In this document: in pieces, positions 32,244-40,587 of the stretch
Layout: each line of letters starts with the position of its first letter
How positions within the stretch are numbered: position 1 is the stretch's first letter
Assembly: GCF_001620055.1 (NCBI RefSeq)
Contig: NZ_LQGY01000006.1
Span: 1 to 51,498, forward strand
Reading direction: 5' to 3'
Length of the DNA: 51,498 bases
Source: Agromyces sp. NDB4Y10
GTDB lineage: Bacteria; Actinomycetota; Actinomycetes; Actinomycetales; Microbacteriaceae
Notes under the pieces: model-generated
Databases searched by the model: none
The model's input: the letters and a program-made list of their open reading frames with translations, nothing else
Told to the model about the DNA's origin: nothing
Position numbers and translations under genes: made by a program

Positions 32244-32689
32244 TGCGTGTCCTCGTGCTCGGCCACGGCGGAGCGGCCCCGACGCGCGAGCATCCGATCG
32301 ACGAGGAGGGCGACGATGCCGCCGACCGCGGCCCCGATCGCGCCCGCCCACAGCAGCAGGAAGCCGAACACCTGCCCACGATCGAACTCGGCGTTCTCGG
32401 GGAACGCGAACGTGAGCACGAGCGCGACCACCACGCCGAGGGCGACCCCGGCGAGGATGAACGCGGGATAGCGCGGCGCACGGCGGACCGTCACCGCGTC
32501 GCTCGTCACGTCGGTCTCGAGGTGCTCGCCCGGCTCGGGCTCGACCTCCATGCGCTCCACGCGCGGGTGGTCGGCCTCGGGCGCGACGACCCGGTCGACG
32601 GATGCCTCCGGCGCCGCCGGTCGCGTCGGCTCGCCCGGCGTGCTCGGCTCGGGGTCGGTCGGCTCGGGGCGGTTCGGCGCATCGGTCAC
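32216..32689 (-). CDS. Two-helix membrane protein with acidic N-terminal tail
   Basis: 157 residues from the GTG at 32689, which has GGGGGAG eight bases upstream (GTG 32707 is a longer alternative). The first 70 residues are Pro/Glu/Asp-rich and probably disordered. Two transmembrane segments follow, 'FILAGVALGVVVALVLTFAF' and 'GFLLLWAGAIGAAVGGIVAL', joined by a short loop. The end is a charged tail 'HEDTHYVDDDRAS'. The layout is common in actinobacteria; function unknown. The gene is probably transcribed after the SCP2-like gene just upstream. Confidence 0.72.
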   Translation of the reverse strand: MTDAPNRPEPTDPEPSTPGEPTRPAAPEASVDRVVAPEADHPRVERMEVEPEPGEHLETDVTSDAVTVRRAPRYPAFILAGVALGVVVALVLTFAFPENAEFDRGQVFGFLLLWAGAIGAAVGGIVALLVDRMLARRGRSAVAEHEDTHYVDDDRAS

Positions 32690-32732
32690 CGTGCCATTCT
32701 CCCCCACCCGCCTCAGCGCGGGATGGGCGCCG

Positions 32733-33137
32733 TCAGCGGAGCCGCTCGGCGTCGATCACCGGCACCGTGCCGGTGAGGTCGGCGCGTTGCCCGGAGGCGT
32801 GCACCCGCCCGCTCGACCGGGCGCCCTCCCAGTCGAGCCGGCCGGTCGCGAGGGCGAGCCAGGTCGCGGCATCCGTCTCGACGACGTTCGGCGGGGTGCC
32901 GCGGGTGTGCCGCGGACCCTCGACGCACTGCACGGCGCCGTACGGCGGCACGCGGACCTCGACCGACCCGCCCGGCGCCTGCTCGGCGAGCAACTGCAGG
33001 GTGTAGCGCACCGCGAGCGCGAGCGTGGTGCGGTCGACCGACGGCGCCTCTCCCGACGCGAGCCCGTCTCCGCCGACCTGCACGACGACCGCGACGGCGG
33101 CCCTCCCGATGTCGTCCCCGATCCGCGCGCGTGCCAT
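32733..33137 (-). CDS. Sterol-carrier-family (SCP2-like) small protein
   Basis: 134 residues. 'TLALAVRYTLQLLAEQAPGGSVEVRVPPYGAVQC' is trimmed here to its core 'GSVEVRVPPYGAVQCVEG'. Together with 'VVETDAATWLALATGRLDW' near the C-terminus it matches the bacterial sterol-carrier-like family often found next to purD in Microbacteriaceae. It probably binds a hydrophobic ligand, though the true ligand is unknown. The gene is divergent from purD with a 65-bp gap. The hexamer GAGGAT before the ATG can be read as a ribosome-binding site or a -10 box. Confidence 0.75.
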   Translation of the reverse strand: MARARIGDDIGRAAVAVVVQVGGDGLASGEAPSVDRTTLALAVRYTLQLLAEQAPGGSVEVRVPPYGAVQCVEGPRHTRGTPPNVVETDAATWLALATGRLDWEGARSSGRVHASGQRADLTGTVPVIDAERLR

Positions 33138-33202
33138 GCGCCCATCCTCCCCCAGATGTCACGGCCCGTGTCGCCGGGAGGGCGCTCCGGTAGCCTGACG
33201 GG

Positions 33203-34513
33203 GTGAGAATCCTCGTCCTCGGTTCGGGCGCGCGCGAGCACGCCATCATCCTCGCCCTGCTCGACGAGGAGGCGGGGCACGAGATCGTGGCCGCGCCCGG
33301 CAACGCGGGCATCGCGGCATCCGCCACGTCGTCGGCGCGCGGCAGCGTCGAGACCATCGCACTCGACCCGACCGACCCGGTCGTCGTGGCCGACTACGCG
33401 ATGGACAACGACATCGAGCTGGTCGTCATCGGCCCCGAGGCGCCGCTCGTCGCCGGCGTCGCCGACGCCCTGCGCACGCGCGGCATCGCGACCTTCGGCC
33501 CGGCCAAGGCGGCGGCGCAGCTCGAGGGATCGAAGACCTTCGCCAAGCGCATCATGGAGGCCGCCGGGGTGCCGACCGGTCGCGCCGAGCTCGTCGACTC
33601 GCTGCCCAAGGTCATCGCCGCACTCGACGAGGTCGGCTCCCCGTACGTCGTGAAGGCCGACGGCCTCGCCGCCGGCAAGGGCGTCCTCGTCACCGAGGAT
33701 CGCGAGGCCGCGATCGCCCACGCCGCGCACTACCTGCAGCAGGGGCCGGTGCTCGTCGAGGAGTTCCTCGACGGCCCCGAGGTCTCGCTGTTCCTGCTCT
33801 CCGACGGCTCGAACGTGCTGCCCCTCTCGCCCGCCCAGGACTACAAGCGCCTCCGCGACGGCGACGAGGGCCCCAACACGGGAGGCATGGGCGCCTACTC
33901 GCCGCTGCCCTGGCTCGACGAGCGCTTCGGCAGCGAACAGGCCTTCGTCGACGAGGTCATCGAGACCATCGCCCTGCCCACGATCCGCCGCCTCGACGAG
34001 GAGCAGACGCCGTTCATCGGGCTGCTCTACGCCGGGCTGATCATCACGAGCCGCGGCATCCGTGTCATCGAGTTCAACGCGCGCTTCGGCGACCCCGAGA
34101 CCCAGGTGGTGCTCCCGCGCCTCGCGACGCCGCTGTCGGGCCTGCTCTACGCGGCCGCGACCGGCCGGCTCGCCGAGCAGCCGCGCCCAGAGTTCCGTCC
34201 GGACGCCGCGGTCACCGTCGTGCTCGCGAGCGAGGGGTACCCCGAGTCGCCCGAGACCGGCCGACGGATCGACGGGCTCCTGGATGCGGCATCCGTGCCC
34301 GGGGTGCACGTCGCCCACGCCGCGACCGCCGTCGGTTCGACCGCCGACGACACCGAGCCGCACCTCATCGCCACGGGCGGGCGCGTGCTCAACGTCGTCG
34401 CCGTCGGCGACGGGTTCGCCGAGGCCCGGCGCCGCGCGTACGAGGCGATCGGCCACCTGCGTCTCGAAGGCGGCCAGTACCGCACCGACATCGCCGCGCG
34501 CGTCGCGGACTGA
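33203..34513 (+). CDS. purD: Phosphoribosylamine-glycine ligase
   Basis: 436 residues. GAR synthetase joins glycine to phosphoribosylamine with ATP. Signatures are 'ILVLGSGAREHAI', 'VIGPEAPLVAGVAD', ATP-grasp 'YVVKADGLAAGKGVLV', 'DYKRLRDGDEGPNTGGMGAY' and 'IEFNARFGDPETQVVLPRL'. Length and order are normal. The GTG start at 33203 has TAGCCT six bases upstream, a leaderless pattern identical to purM's. purC follows 54 bp downstream and is probably co-transcribed. Confidence 0.97.
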   Translation: MRILVLGSGAREHAIILALLDEEAGHEIVAAPGNAGIAASATSSARGSVETIALDPTDPVVVADYAMDNDIELVVIGPEAPLVAGVADALRTRGIATFGPAKAAAQLEGSKTFAKRIMEAAGVPTGRAELVDSLPKVIAALDEVGSPYVVKADGLAAGKGVLVTEDREAAIAHAAHYLQQGPVLVEEFLDGPEVSLFLLSDGSNVLPLSPAQDYKRLRDGDEGPNTGGMGAYSPLPWLDERFGSEQAFVDEVIETIALPTIRRLDEEQTPFIGLLYAGLIITSRGIRVIEFNARFGDPETQVVLPRLATPLSGLLYAAATGRLAEQPRPEFRPDAAVTVVLASEGYPESPETGRRIDGLLDAASVPGVHVAHAATAVGSTADDTEPHLIATGGRVLNVVAVGDGFAEARRRAYEAIGHLRLEGGQYRTDIAARVAD

Positions 34514-34567
34514 CGAGGTTCGCCGCACCCGCCGGGCTGCGGCATCCGTGACGAGGAGGAGACGGCC

Positions 34568-35512
34568 ATGACCGACGCGAACGGACTCGACGGCTGGACG
34601 CACGTCTACTCGGGCAAGGTGCGCGACCTGTACGTGCCCACCGTGCTCATGACCGACGACGACACCTGGACGGGCGACCCCATGTCGCTCTCGCCCGTGG
34701 TGCTCGTGGTCGCGAGCGATCGCGTGAGCGCGTTCGACCACGTGCTGGAACCCGCGATCCCCGGCAAGGGAGCGCTGCTCACCTCGCTCACGCGCTGGTG
34801 GTTCGACCGCCTGCCCGAGGTGCCGAACCACCTCGCCTACGCCGAGGACGACCGCTACCACGACCTTCCGCCCGTGCCGGCCGAGGTGGCCGACCGTGCG
34901 ATGCTCTGCCGCGCACTCGACATGTTCCCGATCGAGTGCGTCGTGCGCGGGTACCTCACCGGCAGCGGGTACAAGGAGTACGTCGAGACCAGCGGGATCG
35001 CCGGCATCCGCCTGCCGGAGGGCCTCGCCGACGGCGACCGGCTGCCGGAGCCGATCTACACCCCCGCGTGGAAGGCCCCCCTGGGTCAGCACGACGAGAA
35101 CATCACGTACGAGCGCACCGTCGAGCTCGTCGGCGAGACCGTCGCCGAGCAGCTGCGTGCGCTCTCGCTGTCGGTGTTCACGCACGCCTCGGAGGTCGCC
35201 GAGGAGCGCGGGCTGATCCTCGCCGACACGAAGTTCGAGTTCGGGGCCGACCGCGAACTCGGCATCGTGACCCTGGCCGATGAGGTGCTCACGAGCGACT
35301 CCAGCCGTTACTGGGACCTCGAGGCGTACCTGACCGGCCCGACGCCCGAGGTGCGGATGGCGAGCTTCGACAAGCAGATCGTGCGCGACTGGCTCGCCGC
35401 GAACTGGAACCAGGACGAGACCGAGGAACCGCCCGTCCTGCCGGCCGAGGTCGTCGAGCAGACGGCGGAGCGGTATCGCGCGCTCGTGGAGCGCTTGACG
35501 CAGGCGCTCTGA
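34568..35512 (+). CDS. purC: Phosphoribosylaminoimidazole-succinocarboxamide synthase
   Basis: 314 residues. SAICAR synthetase adds aspartate to CAIR using ATP. Signatures are 'HVYSGKVRDLY', 'SDRVSAFDHVL', 'CVVRGYLTGSGYKEY', 'DTKFEFG' and 'TSDSSRYWD', in the usual order. A strong GAGGAGGAG precedes the ATG. It is the second gene of a purD-purC operon. The end is 27 bp from the opposing TetR gene. Confidence 0.97.
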   Translation: MTDANGLDGWTHVYSGKVRDLYVPTVLMTDDDTWTGDPMSLSPVVLVVASDRVSAFDHVLEPAIPGKGALLTSLTRWWFDRLPEVPNHLAYAEDDRYHDLPPVPAEVADRAMLCRALDMFPIECVVRGYLTGSGYKEYVETSGIAGIRLPEGLADGDRLPEPIYTPAWKAPLGQHDENITYERTVELVGETVAEQLRALSLSVFTHASEVAEERGLILADTKFEFGADRELGIVTLADEVLTSDSSRYWDLEAYLTGPTPEVRMASFDKQIVRDWLAANWNQDETEEPPVLPAEVVEQTAERYRALVERLTQAL

Positions 35513-35539
35513 GCGCGGCTCGCGCGGCTCGGCGCCCCG

Positions 35540-36163
35540 CTAGTCGGCCGGGCGCTTCCGGTGCGACATGTCGTGGAACGCATCGAATTCGAGCGCGACC
35601 CCGGGCAGGGGCGTGGCATCCGGCCGGGCTCGCAGGCCGTCGATCACGATCGTGAGCTGACGGCGCCAGTACGGGAGGTACGCACCGCCGTACTGTCCGA
35701 GCGAGCCGAGCATGTCGACGAGGATGCTGAGGTCGACCGCGGTCACGTCGGGCCGGAGCGACCCCTCGGCCTTGGCGCGCTCGACGATGCCGTCCATGAG
35801 CGCCTGGAACTCCATGCCCGGACGGTGGTCGGGCTCGATCTCGGCCATGCGGCGCATGATGCCGGGGATGTACGGGCGCTCGGCGAGCCAGCCCGAGAGG
35901 AGTTCGAGCCAGCGCTCGACGGCCTGCCAGCCCGTCGGCGCCTCGAGGATCCGGGGACCGTACGCGTGGAGCTCGGCGACGCCGTCGTCGTACAGCGCGC
36001 GGATGAGCGCGTCCCTCGACGGGAAGTGCCGGTACAGCGTGCCGGCGCCCACCTCGGCCCGGTTGGCGAGTTCGTCGAGCGGGGCGTCGACGCCGCGCTC
36101 GGCGAAGAGTCGCTTCGCCTCGACGATGAGGCGCTCGCGATTGCGTCGCGCATCCCTGCGCAT
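35540..36163 (-). CDS. TetR/AcrR family transcriptional regulator
   Basis: 207 residues from ATG 36163 (GTG codons at 36169 and 36187 are possible alternatives). The N-terminal helix-turn-helix contains 'RRNRERLIVEAKRLFAERGV' and 'GAGTLYRHFPSRDALI'. The C-terminal ligand domain (about 85-195) is all-helical. 'LDELANRAEVGAG' is typical of a subgroup that represses drug-efflux or oxidoreductase genes, but no obvious target is adjacent. No operator was found upstream by eye. Confidence 0.88.
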   Translation of the reverse strand: MRRDARRNRERLIVEAKRLFAERGVDAPLDELANRAEVGAGTLYRHFPSRDALIRALYDDGVAELHAYGPRILEAPTGWQAVERWLELLSGWLAERPYIPGIMRRMAEIEPDHRPGMEFQALMDGIVERAKAEGSLRPDVTAVDLSILVDMLGSLGQYGGAYLPYWRRQLTIVIDGLRARPDATPLPGVALEFDAFHDMSHRKRPAD

Positions 36164-36334
36164 CGTCACGGGGGATTCCACGACCACAATCTACGCCCGT
36201 CGCCTGCGAGTCCTTCGGGCCCTTGTGCCCGCGCCCTGGGGGCTTGGCTCCCCCCGATGGCGGCAGGTAGGATTCGGACAGCATCCTCCGCTTGGTACCC
36301 GAACCGGGGGACGCTCGCCCACGTGGCGAACCGC

Positions 36335-36385
36335 GACGCGGCGGATGGCGGGCAGCCCACTGCCCGGGGGAACATCCGCCGCGTC
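36335..36385 (-). terminator. Nested terminator hairpin after the DUF1905 gene
   Basis: Outer arms GACGCGGCGGATG (36335-36347) and CATCCGCCGCGTC (36373-36385) pair over 13 bp. An inner stem CGGGCAG/CTGCCCG (36349-36355, 36360-36366) closes a four-base loop. The hairpin begins 14 bases after the DUF1905 stop codon and insulates the TetR gene. Confidence 0.78.
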
Positions 36386-36398
36386 GTCCCGAACGGGA

Positions 36399-36695
36399 TC
36401 AGTCGAGCGTGCGGATGACGACCTCCACCGGCTCGCCCGGCTCGACCCCCTCGGCCTCGCGCACGGCGCGCTTCACGGGGAGCGCGTACCGCTCGCGGCC
36501 GGGAAAGATCGAGGTGCGCCACGTCGTGCCGCCGATCGTCGCCTCGACGCGGATCGAACCGAACCCGCGCGGCATCCGGGGGCGGTCGCGGATCTCGTCG
36601 GACTCCTCCGCGGGCACGTCCACGAAGTACCAGGTGTCGGACGCCCGCTCGCTCCACCGGTAGAGCTCGCTCGTGAACCGGTAGGTCTCCTCCAT
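36399..36695 (-). CDS. DUF1905 family protein
   Basis: 98 residues. 'DTWYFVDVPAEESDEI', 'RGFGSIRVEATIGGTTWRTS' and 'IFPGRERYALPVKRAVREAE' match the DUF1905 beta-barrel fold, a small soluble family of unknown function. The family often occurs fused to or next to YdeI-like proteins. TAGGGT seven bases before the ATG suggests leaderless transcription. It is divergent from kynA with about 100 bp between starts. Confidence 0.87.
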   Translation of the reverse strand: MEETYRFTSELYRWSERASDTWYFVDVPAEESDEIRDRPRMPRGFGSIRVEATIGGTTWRTSIFPGRERYALPVKRAVREAEGVEPGEPVEVVIRTLD

Positions 36696-36796
36696 GGCGC
36701 CGACCCTACCCGCGCCCACCGACCCGTCCGGAGTCCCGGACCCGAGCGTCCCGACGGCCCTGACGGCGCGACCGGCCCGCTGGCTAGGCTGGCCGG

Positions 36797-37681
36797 GTGG
36801 CAGCACACGACGAGCAGCTCGCCGACGACGGGGTCGAGGCGAACACGCGGCGGATCGAGGCATCCGTCGTCACCGACTTCAGCGACCGGATGAGCTACGG
36901 CGGCTACCTCGACCTCGACACGCTGCTCTCGGCGCAGCGCCCCATCTCCCGGCCCGAGCACCACGACGAGCTGCTGTTCATCATCCAGCACCAGACCACC
37001 GAGCTCTGGCTGAAGCTCGTGCTGCACGAGCTCGAGACCGCACGCGACCTCATGCGCGCCGACGAGCTCGCCCCCGCGCTGAAGTGCATCGCACGGGTCA
37101 AGCACATCCAGAAGACCCTCACCGAGCAGTGGTCGGTGCTCGCCACGCTCACGCCCACCGAGTACGCGCAGTTCCGCGGCGTGCTCGGCAACGCGAGCGG
37201 GTTCCAGTCCTACCAGTACCGCGCCGTCGAGTTCGTGCTCGGCAACAAGAACGCCAGGATGATGCAGGTCTTCGAAGCCGATGCCTCGGCGACCGCCATC
37301 CTGCGCCACGCCCTCGAGTCGCCGAGCATCTACGACGAGTTCCTGCGGTTGCTCGCGCGCGCCGGCTACGACATCCCCGCCGAGGTGCTCGAGCGCGACG
37401 TCACCGAAGCCTGGACCTTCCGGCCCGAACTCGTACCCGTCTTCGCCGCGATCTACGCCGATCCCGACCGCCACTGGTCGGCGTACGAGACATGCGAGGA
37501 GCTCGTCGACCTCGAGGACAACTTCCAGCTCTGGCGGTTCCGGCACCTCAAGACCGTCGAGCGCATCATCGGCTCGAAGACCGGCACCGGCGGCTCCAGC
37601 GGCGCGCCGTTCCTGCGGCGAGCGCTCGAGCTCACGTTCTTCCCCGAGCTGTTCGCCGTCCGCACCGAGATCCCGGGGTGA
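36797..37681 (+). CDS. kynA: Tryptophan 2,3-dioxygenase
   Basis: 294 residues. The heme enzyme opens the indole ring of L-tryptophan to N-formylkynurenine. Family features are 'MSYGGYLDLDTLL', the distal-His region 'LLFIIQHQTTELWLKL' (about 56-71), 'QSYQYRAVEFVLG' and the heme-ligand region 'FRHLKTVERIIGSKTGTGG' (about 248-266). Length is typical of bacterial TDO. The GTG at 36797 has TAGGCT six bases upstream, a leaderless start. It is the first gene of a three-gene operon with an amidohydrolase and kynureninase. Confidence 0.97.
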   Translation: MAAHDEQLADDGVEANTRRIEASVVTDFSDRMSYGGYLDLDTLLSAQRPISRPEHHDELLFIIQHQTTELWLKLVLHELETARDLMRADELAPALKCIARVKHIQKTLTEQWSVLATLTPTEYAQFRGVLGNASGFQSYQYRAVEFVLGNKNARMMQVFEADASATAILRHALESPSIYDEFLRLLARAGYDIPAEVLERDVTEAWTFRPELVPVFAAIYADPDRHWSAYETCEELVDLEDNFQLWRFRHLKTVERIIGSKTGTGGSSGAPFLRRALELTFFPELFAVRTEIPG

Positions 37682-38730
37682 CCGCGATGACGGATGCCGC
37701 CGGCACCTCGGACGCCCTCGGACCGCTTGCGCGACCCGTGCGCCGCTCGCTGAACGGCGACCACCCGGGAGAGACCGGCACGATGCTGCCGCCGCTCGTC
37801 GACCACCACGTGCACCTGCAGCTGACCGATCCGGATGCCGCGGTCGCGCGCGGCGTCGCCGCGGTCGTCGATCTCGGCGCCGACCCGGGTGCGATCGCGA
37901 CGATCGCGCGCACCGAGGGCCTGCCGCACGTCAGGTACGCGGGGGCGTTCCTCACGGCGCCGGGCGGCTACCCGGCCGGCCGGTCGTGGGCCCCCGAGGG
38001 CAGCGTCCGCGAACTCCGGCTCGTCGGCGCGGGCGAGGGCGCGGGCGATGCGGCGCTCGAGCACCGGGCGCTCGCCGGGCCGATCGAGGCCGCCGTCGAC
38101 GAGCAGCACCGGTTCGGGGCCTCCGTCGTCAAGGTCGCGCTGAACGCGTCCGCCGGGCCGGTCTTCGACCGTCCGACCCTCGACGCCGTCCTCGCGATGG
38201 CCCGGAGCCGCGGGCTGCCCGTCGCGGCCCACGCCGAGGGTGCGGGCATGGCCGCGCTCGCCATCGAGGCGGGCGTCGACGTGCTCGTGCACGCGCCGTT
38301 CACGGAACGGCTCGACGACGCCCTCGTCGCCGCCGCGGTCGCCGGCGGGCAGGCGTGGATCTCGACCCTCGCGATCCACGTACGGGACGACGCGGCGGCG
38401 GCCGAGGTCGCCATCGACAACCTGCGCCGCTTCCACGCCGCCGGCGGCCGCGTGCTCTACGGCACCGACCTCGGCAACGGCGATCTCTCCCCCGGCGTGA
38501 ACCCCGACGAGGTCGCCGCGCTCGTGCGTGCCGGGCTCGCGCCATCCGCCGTCATCGCCGCGCTCGCCGACCCGTGGCCCGAGCGCACCGCCGACTGGAC
38601 CGATGCGGGCGTGGCCACGTTCGTGCCCGACCCGGCGCCCGCGGGCGCCGACCTCGCCGAGCCCGAGGCGTTCGCCGCGTGGCTCGCCACCGCCCGGATC
38701 GTCCCCACCGAGGAACTGGAGCCCCGCTGA
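37678..38730 (+). CDS. Metal-dependent amidohydrolase, candidate N-formylkynurenine formamidase
   Basis: 350 residues from GTG 37678, which overlaps the kynA stop by four bases (ATG 37687 is the alternative). The amidohydrolase TIM-barrel ligand set is complete: HxH 'DHHVHL' (H44, H46), candidate bridging Lys in 'VVKVALN' (K152), His in 'AAHAEG' (H185) and 'LVHAPF' (H205), and catalytic Asp in 'YGTDLGNG' (D264). It sits between the dioxygenase and kynureninase, exactly where a formamidase is needed, and neither known type (KynB cyclase family or alpha/beta-hydrolase) is in the window. The role is inferred from context; the family also includes cyclic amidases and imidazolonepropionase-like enzymes. 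Confidence 0.8.
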   Translation: MTAMTDAAGTSDALGPLARPVRRSLNGDHPGETGTMLPPLVDHHVHLQLTDPDAAVARGVAAVVDLGADPGAIATIARTEGLPHVRYAGAFLTAPGGYPAGRSWAPEGSVRELRLVGAGEGAGDAALEHRALAGPIEAAVDEQHRFGASVVKVALNASAGPVFDRPTLDAVLAMARSRGLPVAAHAEGAGMAALAIEAGVDVLVHAPFTERLDDALVAAAVAGGQAWISTLAIHVRDDAAAAEVAIDNLRRFHAAGGRVLYGTDLGNGDLSPGVNPDEVAALVRAGLAPSAVIAALADPWPERTADWTDAGVATFVPDPAPAGADLAEPEAFAAWLATARIVPTEELEPR

Positions 38731-38731
38731 C

Positions 38732-39985
38732 ATGGACCCCCGGCTCGCCTACGCCCGGCGCATGGACCGTTCCGACGGCCTCGCGCACCACCGCAAGCGC
38801 TTCGTCGGCGCCGACACCGACCTCGTCTACTTCGACGGCAACTCGCTCGGCCGGCCGCCGGCGTCGGCGATCGACCGCGTCGCCGCGTTCATGCGCGAGG
38901 AGTGGGGCGGGCGCCTCATCCGCGGCTGGGACGAGTCCTGGCTGAACCTGCCGTACGAGATCGGCGACCAGATCGGCCGCGCGGTCATCCAGGCCAAGGC
39001 GGGCCAGACGGTGATCGGCGACTCGACGACGGTGCTCATCTACAAGCTCGCGCGGGCCGCCGTCGACGCGCAGCTCGCTCGCGACCCCGAGCGTCGCGAG
39101 ATCGTCGTCGATCGCGACAACTTCCCCACCGACCGGTACGTGCTCGAGGGCATCGCGAACGAGACCGGATGCCGCCTCCGCTGGATCGACGTCGACCTCA
39201 CGCGCGGCGTGACCTCCGAGCAGCTCGCCGAGGCCGTCGGCCCGAAGACCGCCCTCGTGGTGCTCAACCACGTCTCGTATCGCTCGGCGTACCTCGCCGA
39301 CGCCCCGGAGCTCACCCGTATCGCGCACGACAGCGGCGCGCTCGTCCTGTGGGACCTCTGCCACTCGGCCGGATCGGTGCCGGTGCACGCGGACCTCTGG
39401 GACTTCGACCTCGCGGTCGGCTGCACGTACAAGTACCTCAACGGCGGGCCCGGCTCGCCCGCGTTCGCCTACGTGCGCGACGATCTGCACCGCCTGCTGC
39501 GGCAGCCGATCCAGGGCTGGTTCGGCACGGCCGACCTGTTCGCCATGGGGCCGGAGTACGTGCCCGCGAGCGGCATCCGTCGCTTCGTCAGCGGCACCTC
39601 GCCGATCTCGGCGATGATCGCGATGCGCGAGACGCTCAGCATGATCGAGGACGCGGGCATGCCCGCCATCCGGGCCAAGTCGGTCGCGCTCACCGAGTTC
39701 GCGATCGACCTGGCCGACGAGTGGCTGGCGCCGCTCGGCGTCACGGTCGGCTCGCCGCGCGACCCCGAGGAGCGCGGCGGCCACGTGATCCTGCAGCACG
39801 AGGCGATGCGCGAGGTCACGGCGCGACTCTGGCAGCGCGACGTGATCCCCGACTATCGCGACGTCGGCGGGCTGCGCATCGGGCTCGCGCCGCTCTCGAC
39901 GAGCTTCGAGGAGGTGCATCGCGGCCTCGACGTCACGCGCGAGGTGCTCCGCGAGGTCCTCGCCGAGCGCGCGGGGCTGGGTTAG
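38732..39985 (+). CDS. kynU: Kynureninase
   Basis: 417 residues. This PLP enzyme cleaves kynurenine to anthranilate and alanine. Motifs are 'VYFDGNSLGRPP', 'GDSTTVLIYKL', 'VVLNHVSYRSAYLAD', 'LVLWDLCHSAGSVPV' and the PLP-lysine segment 'VGCTYKYLNGGPGSPAF' (about 228-244). Length is normal. The ATG follows the amidohydrolase stop by one base, so translation is coupled. The stop overlaps the opposing DUF1304 gene stop. No anthranilate-degrading genes follow, so the product may feed biosynthesis or be excreted. Confidence 0.96.
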   Translation: MDPRLAYARRMDRSDGLAHHRKRFVGADTDLVYFDGNSLGRPPASAIDRVAAFMREEWGGRLIRGWDESWLNLPYEIGDQIGRAVIQAKAGQTVIGDSTTVLIYKLARAAVDAQLARDPERREIVVDRDNFPTDRYVLEGIANETGCRLRWIDVDLTRGVTSEQLAEAVGPKTALVVLNHVSYRSAYLADAPELTRIAHDSGALVLWDLCHSAGSVPVHADLWDFDLAVGCTYKYLNGGPGSPAFAYVRDDLHRLLRQPIQGWFGTADLFAMGPEYVPASGIRRFVSGTSPISAMIAMRETLSMIEDAGMPAIRAKSVALTEFAIDLADEWLAPLGVTVGSPRDPEERGGHVILQHEAMREVTARLWQRDVIPDYRDVGGLRIGLAPLSTSFEEVHRGLDVTREVLREVLAERAGLG

Positions 39986-40410
39986 GTCGCGCGGGACGCG
40001 TCGGCACGGTGGCGTTCACGGCCGGCGCGGCGGTCGCCCGCGAGCACCGCAACCACCACCGCGAGCGCGAGTCCGGATTCGGACAGTGCCGAAAGCCAGA
40101 GTTCCGGAGCCGTCAACAGCAGCGTCAGTCCCAGCACCACGTGCATGCCGCCGAAGGCGAGCACGAGCGCCCGACCCGCCGCCACCTGCCCGCGCCGCAC
40201 GAGGGCGATCCCGATGACGGTCGCGATCCCCATCAGCATGTTGTACACGCCGACGTTGCGAGTCCAGAGGGCGACGGCATCGTATTCGCCCGGTTCGATG
40301 AGGAAGATCGGGTAGAGCGCCGCGCTGCGGAAAAAGAAGGTCTCGAGCGCGCCGACCACGATCAGGGTCAGCGCCATGAGCCCGGCGAGGACCTGCGCGG
40401 TGAGGGTCAT
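39982..40410 (-). CDS. DUF1304 family integral membrane protein
   Basis: 142 residues, four predicted helices. The family signature 'ETFFFRSAALYPIF' lies after the first helix, followed by 'WTRNVGVYNMLMGIATVIG' and 'LTLLLTAPELWLSAL'. DUF1304 proteins are small membrane proteins of unknown function. The last 25 residues are a charged tail. The ATG at 40410 is chosen from the family start 'MTLTAQVLAGLMAL'. The 3' end overlaps the kynU stop by four bases (convergent). Confidence 0.87.
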   Translation of the reverse strand: MTLTAQVLAGLMALTLIVVGALETFFFRSAALYPIFLIEPGEYDAVALWTRNVGVYNMLMGIATVIGIALVRRGQVAAGRALVLAFGGMHVVLGLTLLLTAPELWLSALSESGLALAVVVAVLAGDRRAGRERHRADASRAT

Positions 40411-40587
40411 AGGGCGGATGATCCTCGCCCACCGGGTCGCCCGCCACCCCCGAACGGGGTGCACGGGCGTCGTTACGCGGTGTCCGCCGACGTGTCAACG
40501 GCCTCGACCTCACCGGCCGGACGGACGAGACTGCTCCGGTGGCGCTTCGCAGCATCCGCGGACGCCTCGACCGAAGGAGCGACGAGC

